In this document: in pieces, positions 49,501-62,671 of the stretch
Layout: the number at the start of each line of letters is the position of its first letter
Numbering within the stretch: position 1 is the stretch's first letter
Source of the DNA: Phytoseiulus persimilis
Lineage: Eukaryota; Arthropoda; Arachnida; Mesostigmata; Phytoseiidae
Reading direction: 5' to 3'
Assembly (NCBI GenBank): GCA_037576195.1
Contig: CM075104.1
Span: forward strand, 12,726,211 to 12,790,210
DNA: 64,000 bases
Translations under genes and position numbers: made by a program
Notes under the pieces: model-generated
Database searches by the model: none
What the model was told of the DNA's origin: nothing
The model's input: only the letters and a program-made list of their open reading frames with translations

Positions 49501-50544
49501 ACGTATATGCGTGAACCTGCGCTCACCCGAAACCTACTATCTGTCATCCAGGTCGACGGATGAATTACTCCACCTCAGAACGAGTACGGCCAGAATCTGG
49601 GATGACCAATGGTCACTGACCACGCACTCAGTTTCCGTATTGATAAACGAAGCTCATATGATCATAGGCATCCGAAAATCACGAGCCCACAGAGGCGCTC
49701 TTCGTGCTAGCCAGACGACCCGCTTCGCCCCCGGAATGTTCGAAAATGGAGTTTGGGGCGAGGAGACGAGGATTCTCTGGATGGGCTCACGGGTTCAACG
49801 AAGCGGGAGCTCCCCTCGGAAGACAGGAGATGAAGTACTGGTCATAAGGGAGTCCTCTTGAGTGCCACGACAGAGTCTTGACAGCCCACTTTTAGGAGCT
49901 GGAAACGGAGATCACGCCAAGAAACTGTTCAACAATGGATAGGAAGCGAGGAAAACGTGGAGGACTATCGACACAATGTTCAGACGCCCTGTGAATCGTA
50001 GGGCGAGACCACTGAGTCCTTTGCAATGATCGGAGAGATCGCTGAGAAAGAAAGCATCGGCCTGATTCATTGCAGGAAGGAGCCGCCGCAGCTGGTCCCC
50101 TCCAGACTCAGGGAGAGACTCATGGCCACCGATCCCCACACCGCACCCGGTACACTCGAGGCCTTTGGCCGCAAGGAATCTCCAGCTTCGGCCGGTATGC
50201 CGGCCACTGCCCTCGGAATTCGTCACGACTCTCTTCCGGTCTAGATAGCGCCAGCGTTGAAATATAGTTTCTCTGCATCGGGTCATCCTTCAAACCTGAA
50301 GTCAGTAACCCATAAGTAAGTGGTTCACCATCCACGAAGCCGGGATGATGTGAATGTCCCGAACCATCGACCGATAGGGCTCCCCGAGCTCTCCATGCAA
50401 CGAGGCATCGAACAACGTCAACCGAAGTCAATACTTGGATTGAGACCAACGAGCTTGTTCTCAATTTCAAGAAGCCTGGGCTGATGCTATGTCCTACTGG
50501 GAAACATAGGAAACCATGGTTCATAAGTGCCTCGTCAGTTCGTC
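46506..50544. other. No recognisable gene; unidentified frames
   Basis: Frames up to 143 codons exist on both strands (46888-47283 plus, 48878-49309 plus, 49478-49861 plus, 49079-49501 minus). None matches a family I know and most have open frames opposite them. The stretch next to the transposon (46606-47036) may hold decayed mobile DNA, but I cannot support that. Confidence 0.4.
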
Positions 50545-50745
50545 CGGCGTCGATCTTTCGGTGCCTTTCGGAGTCTGAGGAGGTTAATCCGGAGTCGATC
50601 TGACCAAACTTTTCGGAGTTCAAACTGGGTCCAGGGAAGTGATTCCGGGATCGATCTGACCATACTTTCCGAGTCTATGGAGTTGACTCCGCGGTCGATC
50701 TGTCCATACTTCCCAGGGTCTCTGGAGGTGATTTCGGCGTCTTGA
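50545..50745. repeat. Degenerate tandem repeat, about four units of 45-57 bases
   Basis: The phrase TCGATCTG(A/T)CCA(T/A)ACTT(T/C)(C/T)C followed by a GGAGT or GGTCT segment and a GTGATT/GTTGACTCCG-like spacer recurs about every 50 bases. The first unit is the most diverged. Translated on the minus strand it gives imperfectly repeated peptides, which may be only a by-product of the DNA repeat. Confidence 0.65.
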
Positions 50746-53700
50746 CGTATACGAATATCTACGACCCCTTCTTCAAGAATCCACAAGACCGTCTTCGAGA
50801 GCCTACAAGAGCGTGGGGACTGTCTACGAGACAACAGGGGCGTACCCAACTTTTTTTCTGGGTCGGAGGGGGTAGGGGGGAGGATGTGATCATGATGATC
50901 ATCGTCGCGAGATTTCCATGACGCAATCAACATGGTTTCCGAACCTGTGAACATTTTCCAAATAACAAAGAATCTTTGCGGAACAATTTCGTCCATCCAA
51001 GTGACATTTAATCCACCCTTCCCCATATTATCGAAGAGTTTTGGTTGGGCCATGGCCCGGTTGGCCCCTTCCCCCTGGGCACGCCACTGCGAGACGAGAA
51101 GTAGTTCAGTATCAGAGTCGAGGAGCTTATACGCATTCCACGAGAAGGGCTTCAGAAACATCCGGAGGTAGGATTCAACGATAAAACGACGATTTCAAGG
51201 TGCTGTTGCGCAAGCCACAACACGAAAGCTCGTGAAGCGTCAAACACGATGAAGCGCTTTTATGTCACCAGACCAGGAAAACCAACGAGAAAAACTCCAG
51301 GGTCAGCGGAGGACATTTTCAATCTGTGACGATATTCCTCGATTTCAGGCCCGATTCTTGATCAGTATAGAGCAAACTGCCACAGAGAAAACTGACAACA
51401 TGTATCGATGAGCCGAAGATCGTTTTAGAATGATGCTGACCCAATGGAAAGGAAAAAGGTGCCTCTATGCCAGTAATCGCAGTCCCACCGCAGTGGACTC
51501 CAGGCGGCCGGAGGTCGCCTAGAGTGATGTAGTTTGGTAGATACGATCAATGAAGACCATCGATCGTGAATAACATGAGGTACAGGGACCTTCGAGTCTC
51601 GCATTTGAGCTTTCAAGTCGAACGTAGGCTCTCCTGTGGTTGTTGACAAGGTGATCCTACCGTTCTCATTGGACTCTATGAACGGACAGTTTCAACAGAT
51701 TATCCATGAATGGTTCGGCAGAAGATGCAGGAAAACTTTCGTCGGGTTTGGCAGAACGCCTGGTAGGTAGGCGGACGAAAAGAAGAATACCAGCCCCTAC
51801 TCAGGGAAAATCCTGGCTAGGCCACTGATGCGCACTGATGTTTCGAGTCGGAAGATGCTACAACAACAGGGTTTTCTAAGACTATTTCTCCGTCGAGGCG
51901 CTACAGAGGACGAAGAGCAGGCGCGATCCTCTCTTGGTCGGTTCTACTTATACTTACGAGTTCCCAGAAGAGTGCATACAGCTATCAACCGGGTAGCCTG
52001 AAGTCGCCTCCCTTCTGCAAGGAAGGATATCATTTTGATGTCCAATGGCTCGGGAGTTGTGTTCTCCTCGTATCAGGGTCGATCGCTGAGAGGATCATCT
52101 TCCAGGGTCTCTTCTTCGCATCGCCCAGGAGCTCCCTCGCTCTCACCAATTGTTCATGATCCGTTTTTTCTCTGGAGCCCTCGAGCTTTCGAGAGTTCCT
52201 CTTCACAGAATCCACATTGTAGACATTCAAATAATATTTGCTGTCATTTCTCTCCGTCCAAACCTAACACGGTGAGACGGAATGTGTTGGAGTCGTCTGC
52301 AAAATTTCCGAGTTGGTGGCGTCCTTGTCCTCGGACTCTCTATCGGAGATGGAGGGCTGCCCATTTCGCTGTTCAACGTGAATATTATTTTTGAGCTCCT
52401 CCCCGAAGTACTTTTCTTGGCTAACGCTTAGAGCCGCCGCGTGCCTCTGAAGCTGGTCTTGCGCGGACGTTCTTTATCTTCACCTCTTTGGGGTCGTCTT
52501 CCTTTGATGATGGGTCATCGGTGGCATACCATCCCACGGGTCCCCGAGCGCCAGTTTCGACACTCGCCGAACCTCCGCGAGTGTTTGTAAAGTGACGCCA
52601 TGGGGAACAGTATAATCCTCAGCCATCTACCGGGGGTCGTTGCGCTGATCCGGATACAATACCCGTCCTTCCTCCGCTTCGAGAATCGACTATCTGGTCG
52701 TGCGAAGATCGCTGGCAACTCCATATACCTGTATCTATGGCTTCCGACTGTGAAGAATGAGACCATGATCTACTACCCCGGCTAGTGATTTGGTATGAGG
52801 AATATCGTGGAAAACCCCTCAACGCCTGCGTAGAACAAATGCGTAGAACAAAAACTCAGCTTTGACGCGCCGTAGGAGAACTTGATTGATTCTCACCACC
52901 GTTGTAACCTGGCCTAGTCCCACAGCTCTCGCATCTTTGAACGGTATCTGAACCCTGCACACGGGTCCATCGCATGAATTCAGCTCGATTGAACCTAAAA
53001 CTTGAATTTCGAGTCTCACCGATACCCCGCGAGAATACCGACATTGAACATCACGTACATTCACATTTCTTCAGAACGATCGCAAGAGATGTTCTCTGGC
53101 AGGTAATAAGACAACCCACCTGAATGAAAGCCCTATTCATTCAGGCATGCCGCGTACTCCATGCCGCGAAAGACATCTCCGTCATTTGCTATGTGGAACC
53201 ATCCGGAACGGACCCGACACTACGGAAGACATATATTCTTTGGGTGGAATCTTGAGTCACTAACGTTGGGCTTTCTCGATGAGGCTGTGATAATCGGGAG
53301 CCTACCGAGGCGAAGCTCGAAGCGAATTCTAACGAAACCGCGCGGCGTTTTGAAAATCCCTTTTACGCAGCTACTTGTCGATATGCATGTCTGACCAGTT
53401 ATCGGATTCACTTGGCTCGGTGCAACGCGAGATTATTCTCGGATTCTTCTCGCGATTTGTTTCTTTTCGAAGAGAACTTTGATCACAATTGTGAATCTTC
53501 ACCCGCTTTCCTGGTGACGCACAGCTGGTGAGAACCTCGGGTGAGTTCGATCCAACTCCTTCTGGCGTTACGATAGGAGTGTAGGGATTCGACTCTGATC
53601 ACGAAAAATACTGTTCCCCATCTCGAGCCATTCCACGCCATTGCAGTTGATTGTGATCAGCCACACCACTCGATACTCTTCGTGGAAGCTACTTCGCGAT

Positions 53701-55263
53701 TTTCAGCGTTAGCGGTGAGAAGTGACTTTTGAATTCCGGAGCGCGAAACATCCGATCTACGCGAGATCGGTGCCGTTCTCAACCAATTTCAACGGAATAT
53801 CCCGCAGCCACGTGCTCGTCACAGACTCGACGCGGCGATTTCTACGAGGACCTCTCGCAATTTTTCGAGGTACGACGTCATTGACCACTATTTAGATCCG
53901 TGTGAATTTGCTTCATGATGGCTGCGATTGACGGGACGGGGTTCCGTAAGAGTTTGACAGAAACTGTCAGTCGAAACTCGTTTTTCTGAGATAAGATGTA
54001 CTGCGTCAGATTCAACCGGACTGTAGTGAACATCAAGGAGAATGTTACGCGCGTAGTGAGCCGCCCCCACCAAACCCCGCAGTCCACCAGCCAGACTCAT
54101 CCGACGAGTCGCGGAATCAGGGGAAGCTCCAGCATAAATGTACTTCTTCGAAGCTCTCGGTTGGAAGCCCAAGTTCGTGCGGTCGCAGAGACGATGAGCT
54201 GTCCCGATGAGCCCCGTACACATTCCGTTCCCCCTCCTCGCCGCCAACCTCGCCTGAACCCCCTTTCAGTTGGCAGCAATGACATCGGTTTGATCGTTTC
54301 GTACATTTTCCGCCGGTCGACAGATATCCTATTCATATATGACGAGCTGTTTTTCCCCGTTCGGGTCGGCCCGAGTTCGCCGTTGAACGGTGTTTGGAAG
54401 GCCTCCGAACGCTTTTCGGTGGTGTGCAGAGAGATCTTGCTGCTCCCGGTGCACTTTCGGTGGATTGGTCGCATTTTCTTAGGCTTTCGTTTTGGCGCGA
54501 CAAAATCAAAGCAGAAGTTACGTACCACAACGCATCGAAACGAACCACAGTCCCAACACGGGCAACCCACATATTCCATGCTAGTCCGCGGAGCTGGTTG
54601 TTCGAAAGAGTGTCACAGAAGCCATCGCGGTACCAATTGTGCTATCTTAAACAACCCTGGGCCTCTGCCGCTGCTGTTGTGTTGTGTATTTTCATCGTCG
54701 TCGTCGGTGTGTGTGTGCTAGTGTGTCTACGAGTGAGTCTGTCGGTCTGTCTGTCGATATATGTGTGTGTGCGGTGTGTGTATAGAGTGCTGGTGGAAGA
54801 TTCGTCGGCTGGCCACTGGTAGGCCTATTTGTTGGGGCTTTTTGAACAACTAGTGCTGTAAGCGGTGGGGAGCTGTGGCTCCCGAACGAAGCTACAGGCT
54901 TGCCTCTAGCAGGCCGACGTGTTTCCGGCTGGCTGGAAACTCAGGGGGCCGACCACGAGCTGGCTTCATTTGGTTCTGCTGTTGTGGCTCGATTTACAGC
55001 AGCCACTGATTGGTGTTGTTGCTCCGGCTGCTGCTGCTGCTGGTGCTGCTACTATAAGCCAGCAGCGATCTGTATTGGAAAAAAACGCCGCAGTTAAAGT
55101 GTACATCGTCGGATTCGGTTGATCTCTGTCTGTTCTAGAGGAAGGGGATCTCGAACTTGCCAGTCGACGTCAATTGGCCAGCCAACGTTCAAAGGCTCCG
55201 GCCGACAGTAGCATCTCAAAGCTCGGTGCAAGATGAGCGTTCTCTTCGCGTAGCGGGGCCACA
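50746..55263. other. Spacer upstream of TLK; possible retroelement debris
   Basis: No confident gene. On the minus strand between 53064 and 52030 several frames with protein-like composition follow one another, interrupted by stops, and may be decayed retroelement coding (see findings). From about 53900 the DNA becomes rich in CpG, and long frames are open on both strands (53996-54721 plus, 54097-54579 minus), as is common at promoters. GT-rich repeats at about 54700-54782 and the TLK 5'UTR follow. Confidence 0.45.
54694..54782. repeat. GT-rich low-complexity stretch upstream of TLK
   Basis: Interrupted GT and GTCT runs, including GTGTGTGTGT and GTCTGTCTGTC, 480 to 570 bases before the TLK start codon. 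Confidence 0.8.
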
Positions 55264-58200
55264 ATGGATAACCTCAATCCTCTGATGGACCCCCGTAAAC
55301 AGGAGCTGCTGGAGGCTCGATTCCTCGGTTCAAGGGGGTTTCCCAGCCTAGCGGGACACGCCAGTTTTAATCCTCAAACAAGCAATCAGGACTCCAACCT
55401 CAGCTCGACGTCTGTGGGATCTCAACCGTCCGATGGCGAAGTGCAAGTGATGCGAACCCCCCCACAGGAACGGAAACGGAAACGTAAAGATCCACCGCAA
55501 CAAGACCCAACACCCAAGAGGAACCTTCAACTGGCCAATAGCAGTAACCCGGCCACCCAATCCCAGCCGACTCAACTGCAGCAGCAGGACAAAAAGATAC
55601 CGGAGTACTTCATGAAGAATCAGGCTCAACACAGTCCTGGGCGGTAAGTGGCCTCCACGATTTTCGATCATCTTGAGTATACTATCGTTCGGACCCCGCT
55701 TCGTGGTTGTGTTCTATCTCTGTACAATGGTGATGATGATGATGACATCGGTATGAAATATGAGCATACACTCAGTTGAGATCGTGTCCCTCCCAATCCA
55801 CGATCGTCTCGAACAGAGCATTTCATACTCGAGTCATTCTAGTCGATTTCAGTATGTCAGTCTGTCGGTCGGTCGATCCGTGCATCCGTTTCTACCGTCG
55901 AATCGTCATACAGTCGGTTGTTCCCCCGGCTGGTCGAAGGCGCTTCAACATCCGTCGTCTACGATGTTACGTCGATTCCCGTACGGAGTGGGAGAAGATC
56001 GTTATGAACATCGTTCCCATCACTGCTGCCGATGCTCGCTTCATCGAAATGTGACGACAACAATGATGCCGATGATTGTGCCAAGCTGATCGCTGCGACG
56101 ATGTGTTCGTGCGCGAAATGTCGCATATTCTTCCTTCCGTTGAACTACTGTACTACCTTTCGGCCAGCGAGCTGCCGAGCTCGGCGATACTATGCCTGCC
56201 ATCTTTGTCACGGTGCCAGTGTTAACGGCGGATGGAGTTCCCGGTGCGCCTTTGACGTTGTTTCCACTGAACATCATGGCGCACCGACAGACAGGTCCGT
56301 CCGCCTGACTTTCTCCGCCAGTCGTTCTGTTCAGCTTGCCTGGAGTCTGCATGGAGAGCGTCGAATGCTGCTCTGCCGCCGAGGACTCTGTTGGTTAGTC
56401 CTGTTGAAATGTTCGCCGTTGCGAGAAACAGGCACGAGCACCCGGCCTGCTTGCTTGCCAGCCTTGCGGGCACCTCCAGGACCGCCCGGAGTATCCCGGC
56501 CCGGCTTGGGCTCAGCCGCTAGCCAGCCTTCAAGCCGCGTCAGTAGACTTTAACATTCTAGTAATGTTTGCGCTCACTGGCCTGACATGAGCCTAGCTCC
56601 GCGAGAGCCACTTCACACCAGCGGAACACGGTATCCGAACTTGAGCGCCGATTGGCGCCTCATCGGATCGATGAGTGTGTTCGGTAGGAGACTCCGTGGC
56701 GAGAAAATGATCGGGGACCGTTTGAATCCCGAATTGAGAATCTAGAACCTGATGAGGAAAACCGTCGGGAACGAGATCGTCGGCCTCGCTTGCGATTTTG
56801 CATCTCTCACGAACCTGCAATTCTGCAGCAGCTACATCAATCTCTCAGAAATCGAGATGTCAAACCTCAAGACGGGTGACGGCGAGGACGAGAAATCGAC
56901 GGTTATCGTACCGCAGCGCATTTAAAGGGACTCTCGGGAAACGCACGTGTCGCAGTGACCATTTAAACCCGCCGCTGTGGTCCATGACCAGCTTCAATGC
57001 AGGCTCGATGTCATGGCCCGGTTGCTTCAAACCGCCTCTTGTGATTTCGAGTCGTCGAGCCAGTTGAGTCGAACTGTACTTCTGCTCAACTCATGTCGTT
57101 TATATTCCATGAACGACGCTCGCTGCGACGACGACGGACGGACGCGTCAGACGCGGGTCCATCTCATCTTCTAGTGCGTGGTGCTAGCGCTGTCGGTGTG
57201 GCTATGTTGCTCCGAACGGTTCTTTCCAGAGCGGACGAGGAAGGATTCTCTGGGTGAATTGATTCCTCGTCTCCGGACGGGGAGTCGACGCCACAGAACT
57301 TTGAGGCTTTGGCGGGCGCGAGTCAAGTGACGCGATTCCACCAGCCTGGTCAGAAAAAAAAAACACAATGTCACGATCGGCAGCCGTGTCAGCCACTGGA
57401 AGTCGCCCACCTCAGTCATTTACCTTCGACACACATCAACCCGGTGGTCGCGGTTCGGTGATGAGCCTCCGACCTGACGAATGTCAATCTTAGCATCGGC
57501 ACATGATCTGGTCCACAACTTCTGTAGTGGGAGCAGTTCCCCATGGGAACGTCTCAGCCAAGAACTGTAGTTGACCGGTTCCTTGTTAATCGGAGCCAAA
57601 CCCAGCGGAATGTGTTTCTTGTACCTCTCCTGAGGACTCCAAGGCGTTGATTATTGACGTGGATCTTTGAAGTACACCCTGTTGGTCCCGCGGGTGTGCT
57701 CTGCGGCTGTCTCAGAAATGACCGTCGTATCAGGAGCTCATGACGTTTGGACTGGGAGCGGTTCGTATCCGTGAGGAATTTCGTCCGTACGTCGAGCGCC
57801 AGTGGTTCCACGTTCGTACCACATCGCCCGCTGTGGCATGGAGCCAACGAGTGATGAAAACGAGTGGTTGCTGTCGACTCAACACCACGGAAAACATCAG
57901 GCTGTTGCGCGAGCTCCATAGAGAGGCTCGTTCGTAGCTGAACCACTTCTGGGGACTCCGATTGCGGTCGCGAGGCATCCGCGCCCCCGATGAGGTTGCG
58001 CGAATCTCTCTTCTGTCAAGCGATACGAGCCATCCGACTGAAATGTTTTGAAAATTCCGATCACTCCCTGGAAACGAACCAGTCGTCACGTCTCCCGAGG
58101 TTTAAGGCGCCGTTCGGCTACCGCTCCCATCGAGTCCTCGTGTGGGAATGGCCTCGACTCCGGAGATATCGTGGCGATCTATACAGAACTCCGCCAAATA

Positions 58201-61200
58201 TATTTTCCATCAGCGTTCGTCAGCGGTTCAGTCCGCTTCGCTGGACGACCCTCAGAGTTGGAAGGAAAGAACTGAAAGCGAGAGAACCCGGGAATCAAGT
58301 CCAACAAGCAGTTGGTTTCTCCTCTCAACACCGGAGGCCCTTTAAGCATCCGGAACCGCCCGGAGATCGCTTGCGAGCTCGAGGTGTTCACGCCGAAGTG
58401 ACTCAGTCATTCTGCGTTGACCCGTCTAAGCCACCAATATGTACATTTGACGAAGTTGTTCTCCTCAAAAACGATTGTCAGATGCCTTCTGGGGAACCTC
58501 ATCTCGCTCCGAACCTCTCGACATTATCTAGGACTAATCTTCTGAGACGAGATGAAACTTTTGTATTCTTCCGCTGCACCCTTGATCGTTGAGACGTGAA
58601 TATGTCAGAGCATGATTGTGTCGTTTGACGTTCACCAAGCAGAAGGTCGTTTCCATGTCTTGCGAAACATGGAGTGACCCAACGATGTGATTCCATTTCG
58701 AGCCTGAAGAGGTTGCTCGCTCCGAAAGGTCCATCGGGGGATGACCGAAACTGACTCGGCCTTCCGACCTCTGCGCACCAAGCCATAATTGCTGAACACG
58801 AGCATCGGAGGAGAAATCGAGCGAGGACAATGAAATACTCTCAGTATAAGGAAAGAACCGACTTCTTGAGGGAAGTCGGGCTGGCAGAATATTATGGTCA
58901 GATGTGGGCTTTTTAGTTTAACTGCTACCGACGCTAGCAAGACATCGTTGCTCGGAGGCATCGCCCTCCTCCGCTGCAAGCCACAGGACAAGCGCCCGTG
59001 GACTCGAGTAGAGGGGGCGAATCGAGAGGAAGGAACGGGATGGGCATATCCTTCTGCTACTCTTTGCGCACCGCCCGTTTGGAGGGCAGGCGGGAGGACA
59101 GAGCGGCCGCCGAACGAGTAGGAGGGCAAGTGAGCGGGCTGTCGTCTCCCAAAGCTCCAGCCGACGTTGGATGCGGCTGGCGTAGCGACAACAACGACGA
59201 TAGCGGCGGCGACTAAAACGACAAGGATGAGGACGGCCGAGTATCTCTCTCAACGGTGGCACCTCGCTTTCCAGATACGGCGGTTCCGGTTCCAAGTCAC
59301 CAATACCCTACCTGGGGAGCGGAAGCAATGACTCCATGCTCATGGCACCCCCGATGGGAAATGGACCTCCGCGTTGTGCCAGCAAGACTACCCAAACAGA
59401 CCTTTCGGGTGATCAGATAGCCACGCTTGAAAGTAAAAGTACCCATGATTTGGAGCAGCGAGACCTCAAAATTGACGAACTACAACGGAGCTCCGAGGAA
59501 TTACGTCGGCAAATTTCTACGCAGCAAAAGGTTAGCTCCTTTTCCTTATTTCTTTGTCAAGCTTCCATCATGTCTTCATGGCCGATACGTGTTGCCGTCC
59601 CTCTCACCTTCCGAGGATACGTCGTGTGTATGAATAGCGAGGGGAGCTGTCTCGTAACGTCTTGATATTCCGGTTCTGAGCCGGAGCCGAGAACAATGTT
59701 TCGGTTGCGCGAGCTTCGAGAGCGCATCTCGGCCGATCATCCACCCTCTGCGAGCATACGGACGAGCTCTGAGCTGATAGGAGTTGTTCGAGACTGTCTC
59801 AAGATCAGGGTGTCGTCTAGGCGCCGCTTTTGAGCTCTAACTTTCCATGGGTTAGCACTCTCCTCGAAACATCGATGACCTCTTCTTCGCTTGTTGTAGC
59901 TGTTGCTGCCGCTAGCGGTGCCGCTGATGCTGTTCGCTCATAAAGGAAGCAATACTTTGCCAGCTCTGGATGGCACTGAGCTGCTATTCTTTACGAATAT
60001 GGGAGATTCTTTCCACAACCAGACTATTGGCTCACCGTAGCAGCGCGACCTCACGTAAATCAATTCGCACCTTTCCACCGAGTTGCTCTATCTGATGCCT
60101 CATCTCCGAGCTGGTTATCAAACAGGCGGAGAGCTCCTTCGCAATCGTTCACCATCAAGATTTCGAGACGGAGTACTCATCATACTTCTAAGAGCGGCAG
60201 GACGGCACCCGGCGCATTTTAAGACCGTGACCTCTCCCTTGTCAGGAACTCCCCACCTTGTCCACTTCTTCAAGAGCGTATCATGTCCGGTTCCGACGCA
60301 TTTCAGTTCCTCTGACTCAATCAGACAATTAGAAACATGGGTCTTCTTGGCTCGGGTAGTAGTGTAGTGAACGTCCTATTTTTTCAGACTCTCGAGAAGA
60401 ACAAAGAGCAATTGGCCAAGTGCATAGATGTCACGAAGCAGTTGCTCATTGAGAAATCGGCAATGGAAAAGAAACAATGTCGGCAGAAATGCATGCAGAA
60501 TCGTTTGAGGCTTGGACAATTTGTCACGCAGAGACAAGGAGCTAGTTTCGTGGAGAACTGGGTATGTATCGTTGGGATTTGCCTGCATTCCTTGAGCAAG
60601 CGATCGCGCTCATCACGACCCGAAATCTCAATCCTACCCCACGCTCCTGCAGGTGGATGGCCATGCCTTCACGGAACTGTTGAAGAAACAAGAACAGGTT
60701 GCGTCCGAACGGGAAGAAATCGAACGGCAACGTAAACTGCTGGCGAAGCGGAAACCGATCGGCCCCGCGCAGGCGGCGAAAAATCAGGGCGGCAAACAAA
60801 TCGCTGTAGCCCAACAGGCAAACGGCTCCACATCAGGTGGGGAGTTTGTCAAGCCCGAATCGCCGAAAGACACCTCGCGGTTAACGTGGTACGAATACTA
60901 CGAACAAGAGGAAATACTTAAATTGCGGGGTCAGACGCTCAAGAAAGAAGATACGGACCTTCAGCTGGAGCTGGAGAAGCTTGAACGTGAACGAAACCTT
61001 CACATTCGAGAGCTGAAACGAATTCACAACGAAGACGCTTCGAGATTCAATAACCACGCTGTGCTGAATGATCGATATTTACTTCTTATACTGTTGGGAA
61101 AAGGCGGTTTTAGCGAAGTTCACAAAGCGTTCGACTTGAAAGATCAGCGATACGTTGCCTGTAAAATACATCAACTTAACAAAGACTGGAAGGACGACAA

Positions 61201-62431
61201 AAAAGCCAACTATATCAAACATGCCCTGCGAGAGTACAACATTCACAAAAGCCTCGATCATCCCCGGGTCGTCAAACTCTATGACGTATTTGAAATAGAC
61301 CCAAACAGCTTCTGTACGGTGCTTGAGTACTGCGATGGTCATGACCTAGACTTCTACCTGAAGCAGCACAAAAGTATACCAGAGCGGGAAGCGAGGTGTA
61401 TCGTGATGCAGGTACGTTCAGCATCTCCAATTATCGTTCCGCTCCATACGAAGCCATCTTCTGCTGATATTTCTGATACTTCGGTTGATATCTTCACGTG
61501 CTTCGACATCACATGATTCGAGACATCCGAGTTCTCATTACACTAACATTGCTTTACAGGTGGTGCATGCGCTTAAATACCTGAACGAAATCAAACCTCC
61601 GATCATCCACTACGACCTAAAACCAGGCAACATACTGCTGGGAAGCGGATGTCTATCGGGCGAGATTAAAATTACTGATTTCGGACTAAGTAAGATCATG
61701 GATGACGATAACTACTCTCCCGAGTACGGAATGGATCTCACCTCACAAGGCGCAGGTGAGTCTCGTGCCCGAAGAGGCATCTGGATCGGGGCGAAAGATA
61801 CTCTGAGGAGACTCCCACCTCCAAGAACTTGGGGAGAATTTTTTCCAAGATGCCACAGAGGGATTAGTTTCCCGGCTGATAGGTTGAGAACGCTGCTCGA
61901 GTTCAGAGGCACCGAGTCACGAACCGATTCCGTTTTCAGGAACATATTGGTACCTTCCACCCGAGTGCTTCATCGTCGGAAAGAACCCTCCGAAAATAAG
62001 TTCAAAAGTTGATGTATGGTCGGTTGGGGTCATATTTTATCAATGTCTTTACGGGAAGAAGCCGTTCGGCCACAACCAAAGCCAGGCGACGATATTAGAG
62101 GAGAACACGATTCTTAAGGCCACTGATGTCGAGTTTCCAGCCAAACCTGCAGTGTCGCCCGAGGCAAAACAGTTTATTAGGAAGTGAGTTTTCCCACTCG
62201 TTCGTTTCTTCTTTTTGCGTCCGATTCCATGCTGGAATCATGGAAGCTTCCCTCGTTCAATGCCTCTTACAGAACACAAATAGACTAACGCCGCTCGTTT
62301 GTTCCAGATGTTTGCAATACCATAAGGAAGAAAGAATCGATGTGATAGCCCTGGCCAGTGAGGAGTACCTCAAGCCAGGAAAACATGGCGGCAGAGCGTC
62401 CGCCGCAACGACGCCTGCTACCCCAACGTAG
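55264..62431 (+). CDS. TLK: Tousled-like kinase (7 exons, 710 aa)
   Basis: Exons are 55264-55643, 59275-59530, 60388-60561, 60653-61411, 61560-61755, 61940-62183 and 62308-62431. All borders are GT-AG and frame is kept throughout. TLK is a nuclear Ser/Thr kinase of S phase that phosphorylates the histone chaperone Asf1. The start is fixed by the conserved [15 protein letters not shown] block. A basic, likely nuclear-localising KRKRK follows. Coiled-coil segments lie at about 175-300, including [12 protein letters not shown] and [15 protein letters not shown]. The kinase domain starts near 410: glycine loop GKGGFSEV (419-426), Lys441, Glu464, catalytic HYDLKPGN with Asp542, DFG at 563-565 and [17 protein letters not shown] in the activation segment. 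HYD in place of HRD is normal for TLKs. The length agrees with animal TLKs (about 720-780). All catalytic residues are present, so it should be active. Intron 1 is 3.6 kb. Confidence 0.97.
55644..59274. other. Intron 1 of TLK (3.6 kb)
   Basis: The donor is GTAAGT and the acceptor is CTTTCCAG. It is far longer than the other five TLK introns (about 90-860 bases). It holds a GAT microsatellite at 55732-55745. Frames of 165-200 codons occur on both strands (57990-58592 plus, 58632-59129 minus) without recognisable homology. I see no nested gene. The phase match and continuous homology across the join argue against a missed exon. Confidence 0.75.
55732..55745. repeat. GAT microsatellite in TLK intron 1
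   Basis: About five tandem GAT units shortly after the intron 1 donor. Confidence 0.9.
59531..60387. other. Intron 2 of TLK
   Basis: 857 bases between a GTTAGC donor and a pyrimidine-rich TTTTTTCAG acceptor. No other feature is seen. Confidence 0.85.
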
Positions 62432-62653
62432 TTGCTGGAAAAGTTTAGATAATTAACAAAAAAAAAGATGCAGGCATGAAACATTGGGGATACTCGAGTC
62501 AAAACAGTCTTCTTTTCGGGAAGTTTCCTATCGGGATTGACACTGTAGTTTTTTCTACGACAGCAACAACACAAAGCAACGGAGACTATCGTCGAATCGA
62601 TTCGAACTTGAGAGTTGAACTTTATCGCGGATTGAATATCACTACCGTTGAAC

Positions 62654-62671
62654 ATGATGATGATGATGATG
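62654..62671. repeat. ATG/GAT microsatellite in TLK 3'UTR
   Basis: Six tandem ATG units. They appear as an aspartate run in one frame but lie after the stop codon. Confidence 0.9.

Noticed and set aside
53996-54721. 241-codon plus-strand frame upstream of TLK as a gene
   Set aside because: A 160-codon frame is open opposite it, its composition is low-complexity at the right end, and it looks like promoter-proximal CpG-rich DNA.
60653-61516. TLK exon 4 frame as a separate intronless gene
   Set aside because: It starts and ends at consensus splice sites, and the flanking exons complete the kinase domain.
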